64,000 bases of DNA from assembly GCF_007830155.1 (NCBI RefSeq), contig NZ_VLKY01000011.1, positions 62,001 through 126,000 of the forward strand, written 5' to 3'. The notes under the pieces were generated by a model, which was not told the origin of the DNA, made no database searches, and saw nothing but the letters and a program-made list of their open reading frames with translations. Source of the stretch: Pseudomonas duriflava. Lineage in GTDB: Bacteria; Pseudomonadota; Gammaproteobacteria; Pseudomonadales; Pseudomonadaceae. The position numbers and the translations under genes were made by a program. Below are positions 10,615 to 19,650 of this stretch, piece by piece (positions within the stretch are counted from its first letter, which is position 1; every line of letters begins with the position of its first letter).

Positions 10615-11373
10615 TCAATGAGCGAAGCGGTGAAACCCTCCGTCAACGGCAAAAACGGCACCTGTCATATAATGTGCCAGCGGTGAGGCTAGAAAGGCGG
10701 TTAGATGGCCTATATCTTCAGGCTCTCCGAAGTAGCCGACCGGGATGTTCGTTGCTATGAAGGCTTCGCGCTCGGCTTGGTCCGGATGAAGATACGTCAG
10801 CGTTTGTCGGCTATTGATTCGGCCGGGAGCTATACAGTTGACTGTCACGCCGTCTGCCGCGACCTCGCAGGCCAACCCCTTGGCCCAAAGATGCAACGCG
10901 CCTTTAGCTGCACTAGCCGCATTCAGGTGCCGAGGCTCCATGGAGCCGCTGATATTGATAACACGTCCCCAACCGCACTTGAGCATGTCGGGTAACAGCG
11001 CCTGAGTGATTCTTCGAGCGGCATGAAAATTGAGAGCGAAAGCCTCGAGCCAGATGTCATCTTCTAACGCCAGTCCCACAGGTCTGGCACCTCCGGCATT
11101 GTTGACCACAATGTCTACCGATCCGAGGTCTATGCAAATCCGGTCGGTCACTTCGTCAATCGCTTCCGGGCGCGTCAAGTCAGCTGACAGCAACAGGGGA
11201 GCAGGCAATCCTTCCGATACGATGGTTTTACTAACAGTCTCTAAGAATTGTCTATCGCGGGCGGTAAGTGCTAGCCGAACCCCTTCGCGCGCCAGGGCCA
11301 GTGCTATTCCCGAGCCAATACCTGAACTTGCACCTGTGACCAGGGCCCGTTTGCCTTCTAACTGAAGCTTCAT
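10615..11373 (-). CDS. SDR-family NAD(P)-dependent oxidoreductase
   Basis: 252 residues, the usual length of classical SDRs. It has the cofactor motif TGASSGIGSGIA near residue 14, NNAGG near 90, a Ser in NISGSM near 140 and the C-terminal TGAVFAVDGG. The usual YxxxK catalytic tyrosine is not obvious: the segment after the Ser reads EPRHLNAASAAKGAL, with the Lys but no Tyr four residues before it. This may be a divergent active site, so catalysis is uncertain. AAGGAGGTAC is a strong ribosome binding site. It starts 12 nt after the aminotransferase stop on the same strand, so the two form an operon and may act on the same keto/amino or hydroxy compound. Confidence 0.88.
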   Translation of the reverse strand: MKLQLEGKRALVTGASSGIGSGIALALAREGVRLALTARDRQFLETVSKTIVSEGLPAPLLLSADLTRPEAIDEVTDRICIDLGSVDIVVNNAGGARPVGLALEDDIWLEAFALNFHAARRITQALLPDMLKCGWGRVINISGSMEPRHLNAASAAKGALHLWAKGLACEVAADGVTVNCIAPGRINSRQTLTYLHPDQAEREAFIATNIPVGYFGEPEDIGHLTAFLASPLAHYMTGAVFAVDGGFHRFAH

Positions 11374-11385
11374 AAAAGTACCTCC

Positions 11386-12591
11386 TTAAACAATCAGGTC
11401 ACGAAGGGCGTCAACAAGGATGTTCAGGTCGTTGTTATCCAAAACGAGGGGTGGTAACAGGCGGATCGTAGTGTCTCGCGTCACATTGATTAGTAGATGG
11501 TGCTGTTCCAGTGCTTCTAGCATCAGGTGTTTGCAGGGTTGTGCCAGCTCAATCCCGATCATCAGGCCGCACCCGCGTATAGAACGTACATGGGAAGCTT
11601 CCCGTAGGGCCTCCTGTAGTCGAGTCAGAAGCAGTTGGCCTTGGTGATTCGCGTGGGCGGGTAGAGCATCCCGTTCGAGTATATCGAGTACGGTACAACC
11701 AACCCGGCAGGCCAATGGGTTACCGCCAAAGGTGCTTCCATGCTGGCCGGGGCTAAAGAGCATTGCGGCTTCGCCTATGGCCAAGCAAGCGCCGATTGGT
11801 ATGCCATTGGCCAGGCTTTTCGCCAGGGTCAGCACATCGGGAACGATGCTTTCTCGCTGAAAGGCGAACCAATCGCCGGTCCGTCCTAGGCCAGTCTGAA
11901 TCTCATCAAGCATGAGCAGCCAGCCGTGAGAGGTGCAGTGCCGGCGCAAGGTCTTGAGATAGCCTGGAGGTGGCAAATGAATTCCGCTCTCGCCTTGAAT
12001 GGGTTCGGTCAACAGAGCCACGATCCGCTCGCCGTAGCGGCTCGTGATGGTTTCCAGGGCTATGGTATCGCCAAAGGGAATCCGGACGAATCCCTCCAGC
12101 AAGGGTGAAAAGCCAGCCTGGATCGAAAGCCCATCGCTGGCAGAGAGGGCTCCTAAGGTCCGGCCATGAAAAGCCCTTTCCATTACCACTATGAGTGGGT
12201 GGTCAACTCCAAGGCGTTTTGCATGAAGACGGGCCAGCTTTAGCGCTGTTTCATTGGCCTCGGCACCTGAATTGCCAAAGAAAACTTGTTGCATGCCGGT
12301 CAGCTTTGTCAGTCGGTAGGCTAACTGCTCCGCCCAATCGTTGTGGTAGTGATTGGAAACATGCAACAGCGCTCCAGCCTGCTGAGTAATCGCTTCCAGA
12401 ACGCTCGGATGAGAGTGCCCCACATTGGTTACAGCAACCCCGGCCACTGCATCAAGATATTCTTGCTCTTCCTGATCCCATAGGCGTGTACCCAAGCCCT
12501 TGACAAAACGGATAGGCAAAGGCTGATAAGTCTTCATTAGGCGAGAACTAGAGAAAGAAGGGGCTTGATCGAAGAAAGCGGTCTTGCTCAT
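11386..12591 (-). CDS. Class-III PLP aminotransferase (acetylornithine aminotransferase-like)
   Basis: 401 residues, the length of ArgD/AstC-type enzymes. Features include [20 protein letters not shown] at the N-terminus, [18 protein letters not shown] (PLP phosphate site), FHGRTLGAL, the [11 protein letters not shown] motif and the Schiff-base lysine in [15 protein letters not shown]. Closest by pattern to acetylornithine/succinylornithine aminotransferases, but it is not next to arginine genes; it is paired with an SDR and a divergent LysR regulator. A different omega-amino donor is therefore possible. The divergent LysR gene starts 96 nt away, and the space between holds a palindromic operator. 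Confidence 0.88.
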   Translation of the reverse strand: MSKTAFFDQAPSFSSSRLMKTYQPLPIRFVKGLGTRLWDQEEQEYLDAVAGVAVTNVGHSHPSVLEAITQQAGALLHVSNHYHNDWAEQLAYRLTKLTGMQQVFFGNSGAEANETALKLARLHAKRLGVDHPLIVVMERAFHGRTLGALSASDGLSIQAGFSPLLEGFVRIPFGDTIALETITSRYGERIVALLTEPIQGESGIHLPPPGYLKTLRRHCTSHGWLLMLDEIQTGLGRTGDWFAFQRESIVPDVLTLAKSLANGIPIGACLAIGEAAMLFSPGQHGSTFGGNPLACRVGCTVLDILERDALPAHANHQGQLLLTRLQEALREASHVRSIRGCGLMIGIELAQPCKHLMLEALEQHHLLINVTRDTTIRLLPPLVLDNNDLNILVDALRDLIV

Positions 12592-12615
12592 AAGAACACT
12601 CCAAAGTCAGGGCTT

Positions 12616-12630
12616 TTGAAGTATCTTCAA
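12616..12630. promoter_or_regulatory. LysR-type box between aminotransferase and LysR genes
   Basis: TTGAAGTATCTTCAA is a perfect 15-bp inverted repeat (6-bp arms, 3-bp centre) and contains the T-N11-A core typical of LysR-type regulator binding sites. It lies in the short divergent intergenic region, 25 nt upstream of the aminotransferase start and 57 nt upstream of the LysR start, where it could serve autorepression and inducer-dependent activation. Confidence 0.7.
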
Positions 12631-12687
12631 CAAGCTGGGCGCGATAAATGCCTACTGGGTTCGATAACTTTCAAGCGTAGGTTGATA

Positions 12688-13602
12688 ATGGATCTGTATC
12701 AGGCCATGACCATTTTTGTCCGTGTGGTCGATAGCGGCAGTATGACCGCAGCAGCAGAGCAGAGCGGTATTTCCACAACTATGGTGGGCAACTACTTGCG
12801 GTCTTTAGAGGCACGCCTGGGCGTCAGCCTGCTTAGGCGGACGACTCGCCGGCAAAGCCTGACAGAGTTTGGTGCAATGTATTATCAACGCTGTGTAGAA
12901 ATCCTCGGGCTGGTGACCGACTCGGAGCGTCTCGCCGAAGAAATGCAGGCTCAGCCACGCGGTACGCTGCGGATCACTGCGCCACCCACGTTTGGTTCAG
13001 AGTGCCTGATGCCTAGCTTGGCTGACTACTTGAGTCGGTACGCCGCTGTAAAACTCGACATCGTGCTGACCGACAGGGTCGTCGATCTGGTCGATGAGGG
13101 TTTCGATGCGGCGATTCGGCTCGGCACGCTGGAGACGTCCAGTCTGATCGCCCGGCCCCTCATGGACTATGGCCTGACCATCTGCGCTTCGCCAGCCTAT
13201 TTGGAGCGGAAAGGTCAGCCATTAAAGCCGCATGATCTCTCGCAGCACGACTGCTTGTCCTTTGCCTACCCTGCCGGGACGGAATGGCGCTGGACGGAAA
13301 GGCATTGGCGCCTGACAGGCTCTGAAGGTGAGGTTGCCGTCGAGGTCGGCGGCCGGGTTGTCGTGAATAATGCCCAGGGGCTTCGCCGCGCCGCCTTGGG
13401 CGGAATGGGCGTAGCCATGCTGCCGAACGCCTTGGTCTGGCAAGACCTCGAACAAGGCGGCTTGGTAACACTGCTGCCCGACTACCAGCTCCCGAGCCGC
13501 CCTATGCATGTGGTGTATCCCCAGGAGCGGTACCGTTCGCCCACGTTACGCAGCTTTGTCGAGTTCGTCGTGCAGACGTTTGGGCAAGTGCGCGTAGCCT
13601 GA
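12688..13602 (+). CDS. LysR-family transcriptional regulator
   Basis: 304 residues from the ATG at 12688. An upstream in-frame start at 12565 is unlikely because it would add 41 residues overlapping the divergent aminotransferase start and before the conserved MDLYQAMTIFVRVVDSGSMT. The N-terminal winged helix (SMTAAAEQSGISTTMVGNYL) is followed by a LysR substrate-binding domain (RGTLRITAPPTFG onward). It resembles the CrgA/PA2477-like group. It is divergent from the aminotransferase-SDR operon and probably controls it through the palindrome at 12616-12630. The effector is unknown. Confidence 0.92.
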   Translation: MDLYQAMTIFVRVVDSGSMTAAAEQSGISTTMVGNYLRSLEARLGVSLLRRTTRRQSLTEFGAMYYQRCVEILGLVTDSERLAEEMQAQPRGTLRITAPPTFGSECLMPSLADYLSRYAAVKLDIVLTDRVVDLVDEGFDAAIRLGTLETSSLIARPLMDYGLTICASPAYLERKGQPLKPHDLSQHDCLSFAYPAGTEWRWTERHWRLTGSEGEVAVEVGGRVVVNNAQGLRRAALGGMGVAMLPNALVWQDLEQGGLVTLLPDYQLPSRPMHVVYPQERYRSPTLRSFVEFVVQTFGQVRVA

Positions 13603-13610
13603 GGTATTAA

Positions 13611-14504
13611 TCAAGCATTCAGGGTGCCATCGATCACTGTGACCGAATGGCCTTCGATCCAGGGCGTGTTGCTCGCGTAGCGCACTTGTAGGCGACCGTC
13701 GCGCTCCAACACGGTGCCTTGGCGAACGGAATAGCCCTGTCGCGTTGAAAGACCGTCGGGAAAACCCTGTTGCTGCAAGAGGCGGGCAATACAGGCATTG
13801 GCGCTACCGGTCACCGGGTCCTCTACAACCATGCCATGTTCTGGAATCAGGGCTCGTACCTCGTAGTAGGCTGGCAGGCCTTCTGGATGAGTGCCATAAA
13901 GAGCAATGCCATCGGCTTCGCACCAGCGCCTCAATTCTGCAAACCGCACCGGATTAGGGCGCACGGCCAAGCAGGCTGCTGCGTTGGTCAACCGTACCAC
14001 AAGCCAGCGTATGCCCATGTTCACAAGGGCAGGAGCATGCTCAGGGTGCAGGCTGCTGGTGTTCAAAGCGGCCTCGAGCTGTACAACGCTTTCCCGGCTC
14101 AGGGCTTGGAATTGCGCTTCAGGCGCTTGAAAGGCCAGGGCGCCATGGGGCGTCTTTTCTATAGTAACGAGCCCCACGCCGCATTCCTGCACTATCCGAT
14201 TGCTGACGTTGGAGAGTATTCCCGCTTCCAGTAACGCATGTGCGGTGCCAAGTGTAGGGTGTCCGGCAAAAGGGAGTTCATATTCAGGAGTAAAAATACG
14301 CACACGGTAATCCGCGCGTGGGTCTGAAGGTGGGAGGACGAAGGTCGTTTCAGACAGGTTTGTCCAGCGCGCCATGGCCTGCATTTGTATATCTGTCATC
14401 TCCTCGGCATCCAGCACAACGGCCAGCGGGTTGCCAAGGAAAGGCGTTTGGGTAAATACATCGACCTGCTTGAAACGACGCGAGCGGGGCACGGCAATCT
14501 CCAT
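13611..14504 (-). CDS. PhzF-family isomerase/epimerase-like protein
   Basis: 297 residues, standard for the PhzF/DapF fold. The N-terminus FKQVDVFTQTPFLGNPLAVV, the catalytic glutamate motif NLSETTFV (near 50-57), ELPFAGHPTLGTAHALL and the C-terminal DPVTGSANACIA (second lobe) are all present. PhzF proteins isomerise small metabolites; most members, like this one, have no known substrate and it is not near phenazine genes. It converges with the LysR gene (8 nt apart). Confidence 0.9.
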   Translation of the reverse strand: MEIAVPRSRRFKQVDVFTQTPFLGNPLAVVLDAEEMTDIQMQAMARWTNLSETTFVLPPSDPRADYRVRIFTPEYELPFAGHPTLGTAHALLEAGILSNVSNRIVQECGVGLVTIEKTPHGALAFQAPEAQFQALSRESVVQLEAALNTSSLHPEHAPALVNMGIRWLVVRLTNAAACLAVRPNPVRFAELRRWCEADGIALYGTHPEGLPAYYEVRALIPEHGMVVEDPVTGSANACIARLLQQQGFPDGLSTRQGYSVRQGTVLERDGRLQVRYASNTPWIEGHSVTVIDGTLNA

Positions 14505-14842
14505 GGAATCTTTGCGATAAAGAACTTAAACCCGATGCACCTAAACAGCAGTCAGGGTGATAAGCATGTTAAGAAGGGTCATCCAACGTGAACAGAGACA
14601 GCAGCCGGCAAATCGACAGCAACAGCTGTAGATATCGAGGTCGAATTGTTGCTGTGGTCAAGACGTTTACTGGCAGATCCTCTCTAACTACTCTGACTCT
14701 TGGGCATAGGCCTGTGTGCCTGCGGTCAGAAACGTCCCGTTGGGGAGGTCAGGGAAGTAGGGAGCAGCAAGGCCTCTATTTAACAACCCGTGCCGAGCAG
14801 GGCAACGTGACTTTATCGTCTACCTTTTAAGGAAAAGCGCTT
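14505..14842. other. Intergenic region between PhzF and hydrolase genes
   Basis: 338 bp with no convincing gene. It holds a 9-bp inverted repeat ACAGCAACA (14616-14624) and TGTTGCTGT (14647-14655) with a 22-nt loop, which may be a leader hairpin or protein site. An 80-codon plus-strand ORF here lacks family features. AAGGAAAAGCGCTT just before 14843 serves the hydrolase as ribosome binding site. Confidence 0.5.
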
Positions 14843-15730
14843 ATGGACCGTCTTACCGCAAAAGATTTTTCTCCGGAACTGCTTGAGTTGTATGACTACT
14901 ATGCGCACGGCAAGATCAACCGCCGGGAGTTTCTGGATCGTGCAGCGGCGTTCACGGTGTGCGGCTTGACGGCAGCTACCCTGCTGACGTCGTTAAGCCC
15001 GAACTATGCTCTGGCCCAGCAAGTAGAATTTACCGATCCGGATATTGTGGCTGAATACATCACCTATCCCTCGCCTAAAGGGCATGGGCAAGTACGTGCC
15101 TACTTGGTGCGTCCTGCCAAGGCTACGGGCCGTGTGCCTGGAGTAGTGGTCGTCCATGAAAACCGAGGGCTTAATCCCTATATCGAGGATGTTGCCCGTC
15201 GCGTGGCAAAAGCTGGATTTGTGGCATTGGCGCCAGATGGGCTGAGCTCTGTTGGCGGCTATCCGGGAAATGACGATAAGGGCCGAGAGCTTCAGCAGCA
15301 GGTTGATCCTGAAAAGCTTATGAACGACTTTTTCGCCGGTATTGAGTGGCTTATGGCTAATTCTGCAACTACCGGAAAAGTCGGCATAACTGGGTTCTGT
15401 TATGGCGGAGGGGTTGCCAATGCGGCAGCAGTTGCCTATCCCGAATTAGGTGCCGCCGTTCCCTTTTATGGTCGCCAGCCCAAACCGCAGGATGTTGCCA
15501 GTATCAAGGCGCCTCTGCTGCTGCATTACGCCGAGTTGGATACACGTATCAACGAAGGTTGGCCAGCCTATGAGGAGGCCTTGAAAGCCGCTGGAAAAAC
15601 CTACGAAGCCTATATCTACCCAGGCGTCAATCACGGTTTCCACAACGACTCTACCCCCCGTTACGACGAAGCTGCCGCCAAATTGGCCTGGGAACGGACG
15701 CTGAACTGGTTCCGGCGTTATCTGGCGTAG
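14843..15730 (+). CDS. Dienelactone hydrolase family protein with Tat-like signal
   Basis: 295 residues. The N-terminal 58 residues carry an RR motif ([12 protein letters not shown]) followed by a hydrophobic stretch ending ALAQQ, consistent with Tat export or membrane anchoring. The mature alpha/beta-hydrolase domain has [10 protein letters not shown] (oxyanion side), the nucleophile-elbow Cys in GFCYGGG, an acidic residue in [10 protein letters not shown] and His in NHGFHND, the Cys-Asp-His set of dienelactone hydrolases. Close in pattern to E. coli YghX-type proteins. Its natural substrate is not known. Confidence 0.9.
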   Translation: MDRLTAKDFSPELLELYDYYAHGKINRREFLDRAAAFTVCGLTAATLLTSLSPNYALAQQVEFTDPDIVAEYITYPSPKGHGQVRAYLVRPAKATGRVPGVVVVHENRGLNPYIEDVARRVAKAGFVALAPDGLSSVGGYPGNDDKGRELQQQVDPEKLMNDFFAGIEWLMANSATTGKVGITGFCYGGGVANAAAVAYPELGAAVPFYGRQPKPQDVASIKAPLLLHYAELDTRINEGWPAYEEALKAAGKTYEAYIYPGVNHGFHNDSTPRYDEAAAKLAWERTLNWFRRYLA

Positions 15731-16095
15731 CCTCCAACGGTTTCTTCAACGAAGTCTCCCTTGGCTTATCACGGCGGGAGAAAGGGCGCATGTCAACTGC
15801 ATGCGCTCGTGTGGTCATTCAACCTCAAGCATTAGAAGACCAGAGCATAGCGAGGGTAGGGCTGTATCAATTCAGTAGGATTTGACGTCAATGGCAAATC
15901 ACGCATGGATGACTACAGGTGATAACCGGATCACTTTTCCAAGCTGTTAAAGCCTGGCTGCGAATAAACAATGCAGAGAAGGGGTCGAAGCGAAAACCCA
16001 AAGCGCTCGACAAAGTCATATAGACCGGCAACAGTCTTCTGGAAGCCGCCCCGGTCAACCTGAAGCGATATTTTTACCTATCAAAGGAACGACAG
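15731..16095. other. Intergenic region upstream of pgm
   Basis: 365 bp without a supported gene. A hairpin GCGCATG...CATGCGC (15786-15806, 7-bp stem, 7-nt loop) lies 55 nt after the hydrolase stop and may end its transcript, although no T tract follows. The remainder presumably carries the pgm promoter; AAAGGAACGACAG is its ribosome binding site. Confidence 0.45.
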
Positions 16096-17760
16096 ATGAG
16101 CATTGACCTCAATGCAGGACGCCTCCCTGAGGAACATACACTGGCAAATATCCCGCGTCTCGTTGCGCGCTATTACAGTGAGCGTCCGGATCCTCAAGAT
16201 CCGGCGCAGCAGGTTTCGTTCGGCACCTCTGGCCATCGCGGCTCATCGTTGAAGGTCAGCTTTAACGAATGGCATATCTTGGCCGTGACCCAGGCAATTT
16301 GCGACTACCGCCGCGCTCAAGGTATCGACGGTCCGCTCTTCGTCGGCATGGATACACATGCGCTTTCCGAGCCTGCGTTCGTCTCGGCGCTTGAAGTCCT
16401 GGCAGCTAATGGCATTGAAACACGCATTGATGCTGGTTGTGCCGAAACCAACGGTGAGCCGGGCTATACCCCAACGCCAGCCCTGTCTAATGCCATTTTG
16501 GAGTACAACCGCGACCGCCGTAGTGGGCTGGCTGATGGCATCGTCATCACACCGTCGCATAACCCTCCGGTCGATGGCGGTTTCAAGTACAACCCCACCA
16601 ACGGCGGTCCGGCTGATACCAGCGTGACCAAGTGGATTCAGGATCGCGCAAACGCGCTACTGGCCGATGGGCTCAAGGGCGTCCAGCGGATCGATTTCAA
16701 TCAGGCGCTCAGGGCTCCGACTACGCAACGTTTCGATTTCATCGATAGCTACGTGGGTGGGCTAGAGCAAGTTATTGATATCGAGGCTATTCGGGGCTCC
16801 GGCCTTAAGTTTGGTGTCGATCCGTTGGGCGGTGCCGGTGTGCATTACTGGCCTCGTATCGCCGAGCGTTTCGGGCTGCCTCTTGAAATCCTTTCGACTC
16901 GGGTTGATCCAACCTTCCGCTTCATGCGTCTGGACTGGGACGGCAAAATCCGCATGGATTGCAGCTCTCCTCATGCGATGGCAGGTCTGATTGAAAACAA
17001 GGATCGCTTCGATGTCTCGTTTGCCTGCGATACCGACCATGACCGTCATGGCATCGTGGCGCGCTCGGTTGGTTTGCTCAATCCCAACCATTACCTGGCG
17101 GTAGCGATCGAATACCTTTTCACCCACCGCCCAAACTGGAGCACGCAAGCCGCTATCGGCAAGACGCTGGTATCGTCGTCGATGATCGAGCGTGTTGCCC
17201 AGGGGATCGGGCGATCGGTTGTTGAGGTGCCGGTTGGCTTCAAATGGTTTGTCGACGGCTTGATGGACGGCAGTCTGGGCTTTGGCGGTGAAGAGTCAGC
17301 AGGCGCTTCGTTCCTGCGCAAAGCGGGCGGTGCCTGGTCTACCGACAAAGACGGCATTATCTTGGGTTTACTGGCAGCTGAGATGACGGCAGTTACCGGC
17401 AAGGACCCGGGAGAGCGCTACCAGGCGTTGACCGAGCGTTTTGGCGCACCGGTCTACCAGCGTATCGATGCGCCGGCCAACCGGGAACAAAAGGCCAGGC
17501 TCGGCAAGCTTTCGGCTTCCCAGGTTACGGCAAAGGAGTTGGCTGGGCAGCCGATCACGCAAATCCTTACCGAGGCGCCTGGAAACGGCGCTGCCATCGG
17601 AGGGCTCAAGGTCGTCACTGACAATGGCTGGTTCGCCGCGCGTCCCTCCGGGACCGAGGATGTTTACAAGATCTACGCCGAGAGCTTTGAAGGCGACGCA
17701 CATCTCTCGCGTATCCAGGCGGAAGCCAAGGCTCTGGTCGATAGCGTGCTGGCCGGCTGA
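16096..17760 (+). CDS. pgm: Phosphoglucomutase (alpha-D-glucose phosphate-specific)
   Basis: 554 residues, matching the E. coli Pgm type (about 546). It interconverts glucose-1-phosphate and glucose-6-phosphate in the cytoplasm, linking glycolysis to glycogen and surface-sugar synthesis. Visible motifs: [12 protein letters not shown] near residue 42, active-site phosphoserine in [16 protein letters not shown] near 150, the metal loop DTDHDRHGI near 315, the sugar-binding [13 protein letters not shown] near 395, and the phosphate-binding [15 protein letters not shown] near 515. No sugar-metabolism neighbours apart from the carboxylesterase downstream. Confidence 0.97.
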   Translation: MSIDLNAGRLPEEHTLANIPRLVARYYSERPDPQDPAQQVSFGTSGHRGSSLKVSFNEWHILAVTQAICDYRRAQGIDGPLFVGMDTHALSEPAFVSALEVLAANGIETRIDAGCAETNGEPGYTPTPALSNAILEYNRDRRSGLADGIVITPSHNPPVDGGFKYNPTNGGPADTSVTKWIQDRANALLADGLKGVQRIDFNQALRAPTTQRFDFIDSYVGGLEQVIDIEAIRGSGLKFGVDPLGGAGVHYWPRIAERFGLPLEILSTRVDPTFRFMRLDWDGKIRMDCSSPHAMAGLIENKDRFDVSFACDTDHDRHGIVARSVGLLNPNHYLAVAIEYLFTHRPNWSTQAAIGKTLVSSSMIERVAQGIGRSVVEVPVGFKWFVDGLMDGSLGFGGEESAGASFLRKAGGAWSTDKDGIILGLLAAEMTAVTGKDPGERYQALTERFGAPVYQRIDAPANREQKARLGKLSASQVTAKELAGQPITQILTEAPGNGAAIGGLKVVTDNGWFAARPSGTEDVYKIYAESFEGDAHLSRIQAEAKALVDSVLAG

Positions 17761-17866
17761 CGTCTCGGCTCAACAAGCATTCCCGTCGGGCATTCGGTTT
17801 GCAGCCCGATGGGAGCGCAAAGATAGCGCTAGGGAAGCCCCTTAATCAGCGCTAAAAGGAAAAACA

Positions 17867-19058
17867 ATGACTCCGTCCCTAAAGAAACTGATGACCCTGG
17901 GGCTGCTCATGGCGCCTCTGGGTACCTTTGCTCAACCCGGCGCGTTGACCGAGGTAAGCATCGACAGTGGCCGTTTGAAAGGCGGCCAGTCGGGTGATGT
18001 CATCTCCTTCAAGGGCATTCCCTTTGCGGCCCCGCCCGTGGGTGAGAACCGGTGGCGTGCGCCTCAGCACGTAAAACCCTGGCGCGGAGTGCGTGAAGCG
18101 ACTGCCTATGGCGCAGATTGCATGCAAAAGCCTATGGCCAGCGATGCGGCTCCCTTGGGCGTAGAGCCTTCTGAATACTGCCTGTACCTCAACGTCTGGC
18201 GTCCGGCCCAGGAGACGGCAAACCGCAAGGCCACGCTGCCAGTTGTCGTCTGGATTTATGGCGGTGGTTACGTCAATGGCGGTGCTTCGCCGTTGGTCTA
18301 CGACGGTAGCGCCTTTGCCCGCGATGGCGTGGTCTTTGTCAGTTTCAACTACCGAATCGGCCGCTTTGGATTTTTCGCCCATCCCGCGCTGACGGCTGCA
18401 AAGGAAGATCCGCTGGGCAACTATGGCTACATGGACCAGATCGCTGCGCTGCAATGGGTGAAGCGCAACATCCGTCAGTTCGGCGGTGATCCGGATAACG
18501 TTACCGTCATGGGTGAGTCTGCTGGTGGCGGCTCGGTGCTTAATATCACGACTACGCCGCTGACGCGGGGGCTGTTTGATCGCGCCATCGTCATGTCGGG
18601 TGGTGGACGTTCCTTGATGGGTGAGTTGCACGAGGTCAGCCGTGACCTGCCCGGTAATCCCTCCGCCGAGACCATCGGCAAGAATTTTGCCCGCAGTGTT
18701 GGTATTGAAGGCACTGGCCCCGAGGCATTGAAGGCGCTGCGCGAATTGCCTGCCAGCCGTGTGCTGGGCGACCTGAACATGATGACCATGGGCAGCAATG
18801 CCTCTACCTACGTGGGTGGACCGGTGCTCGACGGTCGAGTCGTGGTGGGTACACCGGAGCAGGTCTACAGCGCCGGTCAGGAAAACAAGGTGCCCATGCT
18901 GATCGGTTCGACAAGCGCCGATCTTGGCTTCAATACGGCCAAGACAATGGAAGAGCTGTTCGCACCGTTTGGGCGTGAGGCAGAGCGGGCCCGTCAGTTA
19001 TACGACCCGGAAAACACAGGCGATGTGCAGGCAGTAGGAGCGGCAGTTGCTATGGACC
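17867..19058 (+). pseudogene. Type-B carboxylesterase, 5' part (interrupted)
   Basis: The first 397 codons of a secreted carboxylesterase. It starts with a signal peptide (KLMTLGLLMAPLGTFAQ), then IPFAAPPVGENRWRAPQ and the nucleophile elbow GESAGGGS. The coding frame runs into the MITE at 19059 and stops after F-C at 19069. The remainder is at 23954-24361. Joining 17867-19058 to 23958-24361 gives 1596 nt, exactly 532 codons, reading AVAMDR-MMTEPARF across the joint, so an intact 531-residue enzyme was broken by a single precise insertion. The truncated product lacks the catalytic histidine and is probably inactive. Confidence 0.92.
19055..19058. repeat. Left 4-bp target duplication (GACC)
   Basis: GACC directly precedes the left terminal inverted repeat of MITE copy 1 and is repeated at 23954-23957 directly after MITE copy 2. 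In the reconstructed esterase only one copy is needed, which marks these as the target-site duplication of the whole 4.9 kb insertion. Confidence 0.85.
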
Positions 19059-19235
19059 GATTCTGTTGAAAAAGTCCCGTAGCGACGCTCGCCTATGAAA
19101 GAAGGTAAGCGACGCTGAAATCTGACTCGCTCAGAAGGCAGAGATGCATCAGATTTTACATAGCAATGCGAAAATCGAGCGCTTTTCGACCTCTGACAAC
19201 CCGTGTCTGTAAAAATCGACTTTTTCAACAGAGTC
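19059..19235. mobile_element. MITE-like element, copy 1
   Basis: 177 bp, non-coding, bounded by inverted ends GATTCTGTTGAAAAAGTC and GACTTTTTCAACAGAGTC (one mismatch in the right end). Copy 2 at 23777-23953 is in the same orientation and differs at two positions only. It encodes no transposase, so it would need one in trans; the ends resemble those of IS5/IS1182-type elements (from memory, not searched). Inside are two direct GCGACGCT repeats. Confidence 0.88.
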
Positions 19236-19275
19236 GGCCAGAAGCGGTCATCTAGTCTATAAAACCCGCCGTGAT

Positions 19276-19356
19276 TCAGACAGAAGACGAAGGCAGCTTA
19301 CAACCATGCCTATTGGGAAGAGCGAGTAGCACTGATGACTTGGTGGGAACGCTTCC
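19276..19356 (+). pseudogene. Possible tyrosine integrase C-terminal remnant
   Basis: One plus-strand frame reads KAAYNHAYWEERVALMTWW, which resembles the C-terminal end of P4-type phage/island integrases (pattern AAYNRA..LEER..MMQWWADYL). No upstream integrase core or active-site tyrosine is present and the surrounding DNA is non-coding. If right, it is a scar of an earlier genomic-island integration. Confidence 0.4.
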
Positions 19357-19455
19357 GCGTAAGATCAAGCGTCCAGGTAGACGGAGTGACCCGTAATGGA
19401 ATCATTAAGAAGACACCGCGACCGCCTACCCGTTCTGGATTGCTTGCCACAGCTA

Positions 19456-19545
19456 GACACCATCAAAGTCTGCGGCCGCGGCGTTGCGGGCTGCCGTTGC
19501 GAAATCGGACCTAACGCAAGCCGCCTCATCCGTCTCCAGCGCTCA
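19456..19545 (-). pseudogene. Old Yellow Enzyme (NemA-like) remnant
   Basis: A short minus-strand stretch reads ALETDEAACVRSDF followed by ATAARNAAAADFDGV then a stop. This matches the conserved middle of Old Yellow Enzyme/N-ethylmaleimide reductases (ALETDEIPG.V.DF..AARNA..AGFDGVE). A stop lies in frame just before and just after, so only a fragment of about 30 codons is recognisable. It supports an electrophile-reduction theme for the passenger DNA. Confidence 0.6.
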
Positions 19546-19650
19546 CGGCATGGACGCATCGACGTAGCCTTGAGAGCCATCTTCCCTATAGGAAAACACT
19601 CATCTTCAAGGGTGATGGATCGCGATGATGGCGAGCGGCCGGAAAACGCT

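Noticed and set aside
14588-14830. 80-codon plus-strand ORF
   Set aside because: No domain, no ribosome binding site, low-complexity composition, and it lies in the promoter region of the hydrolase gene.
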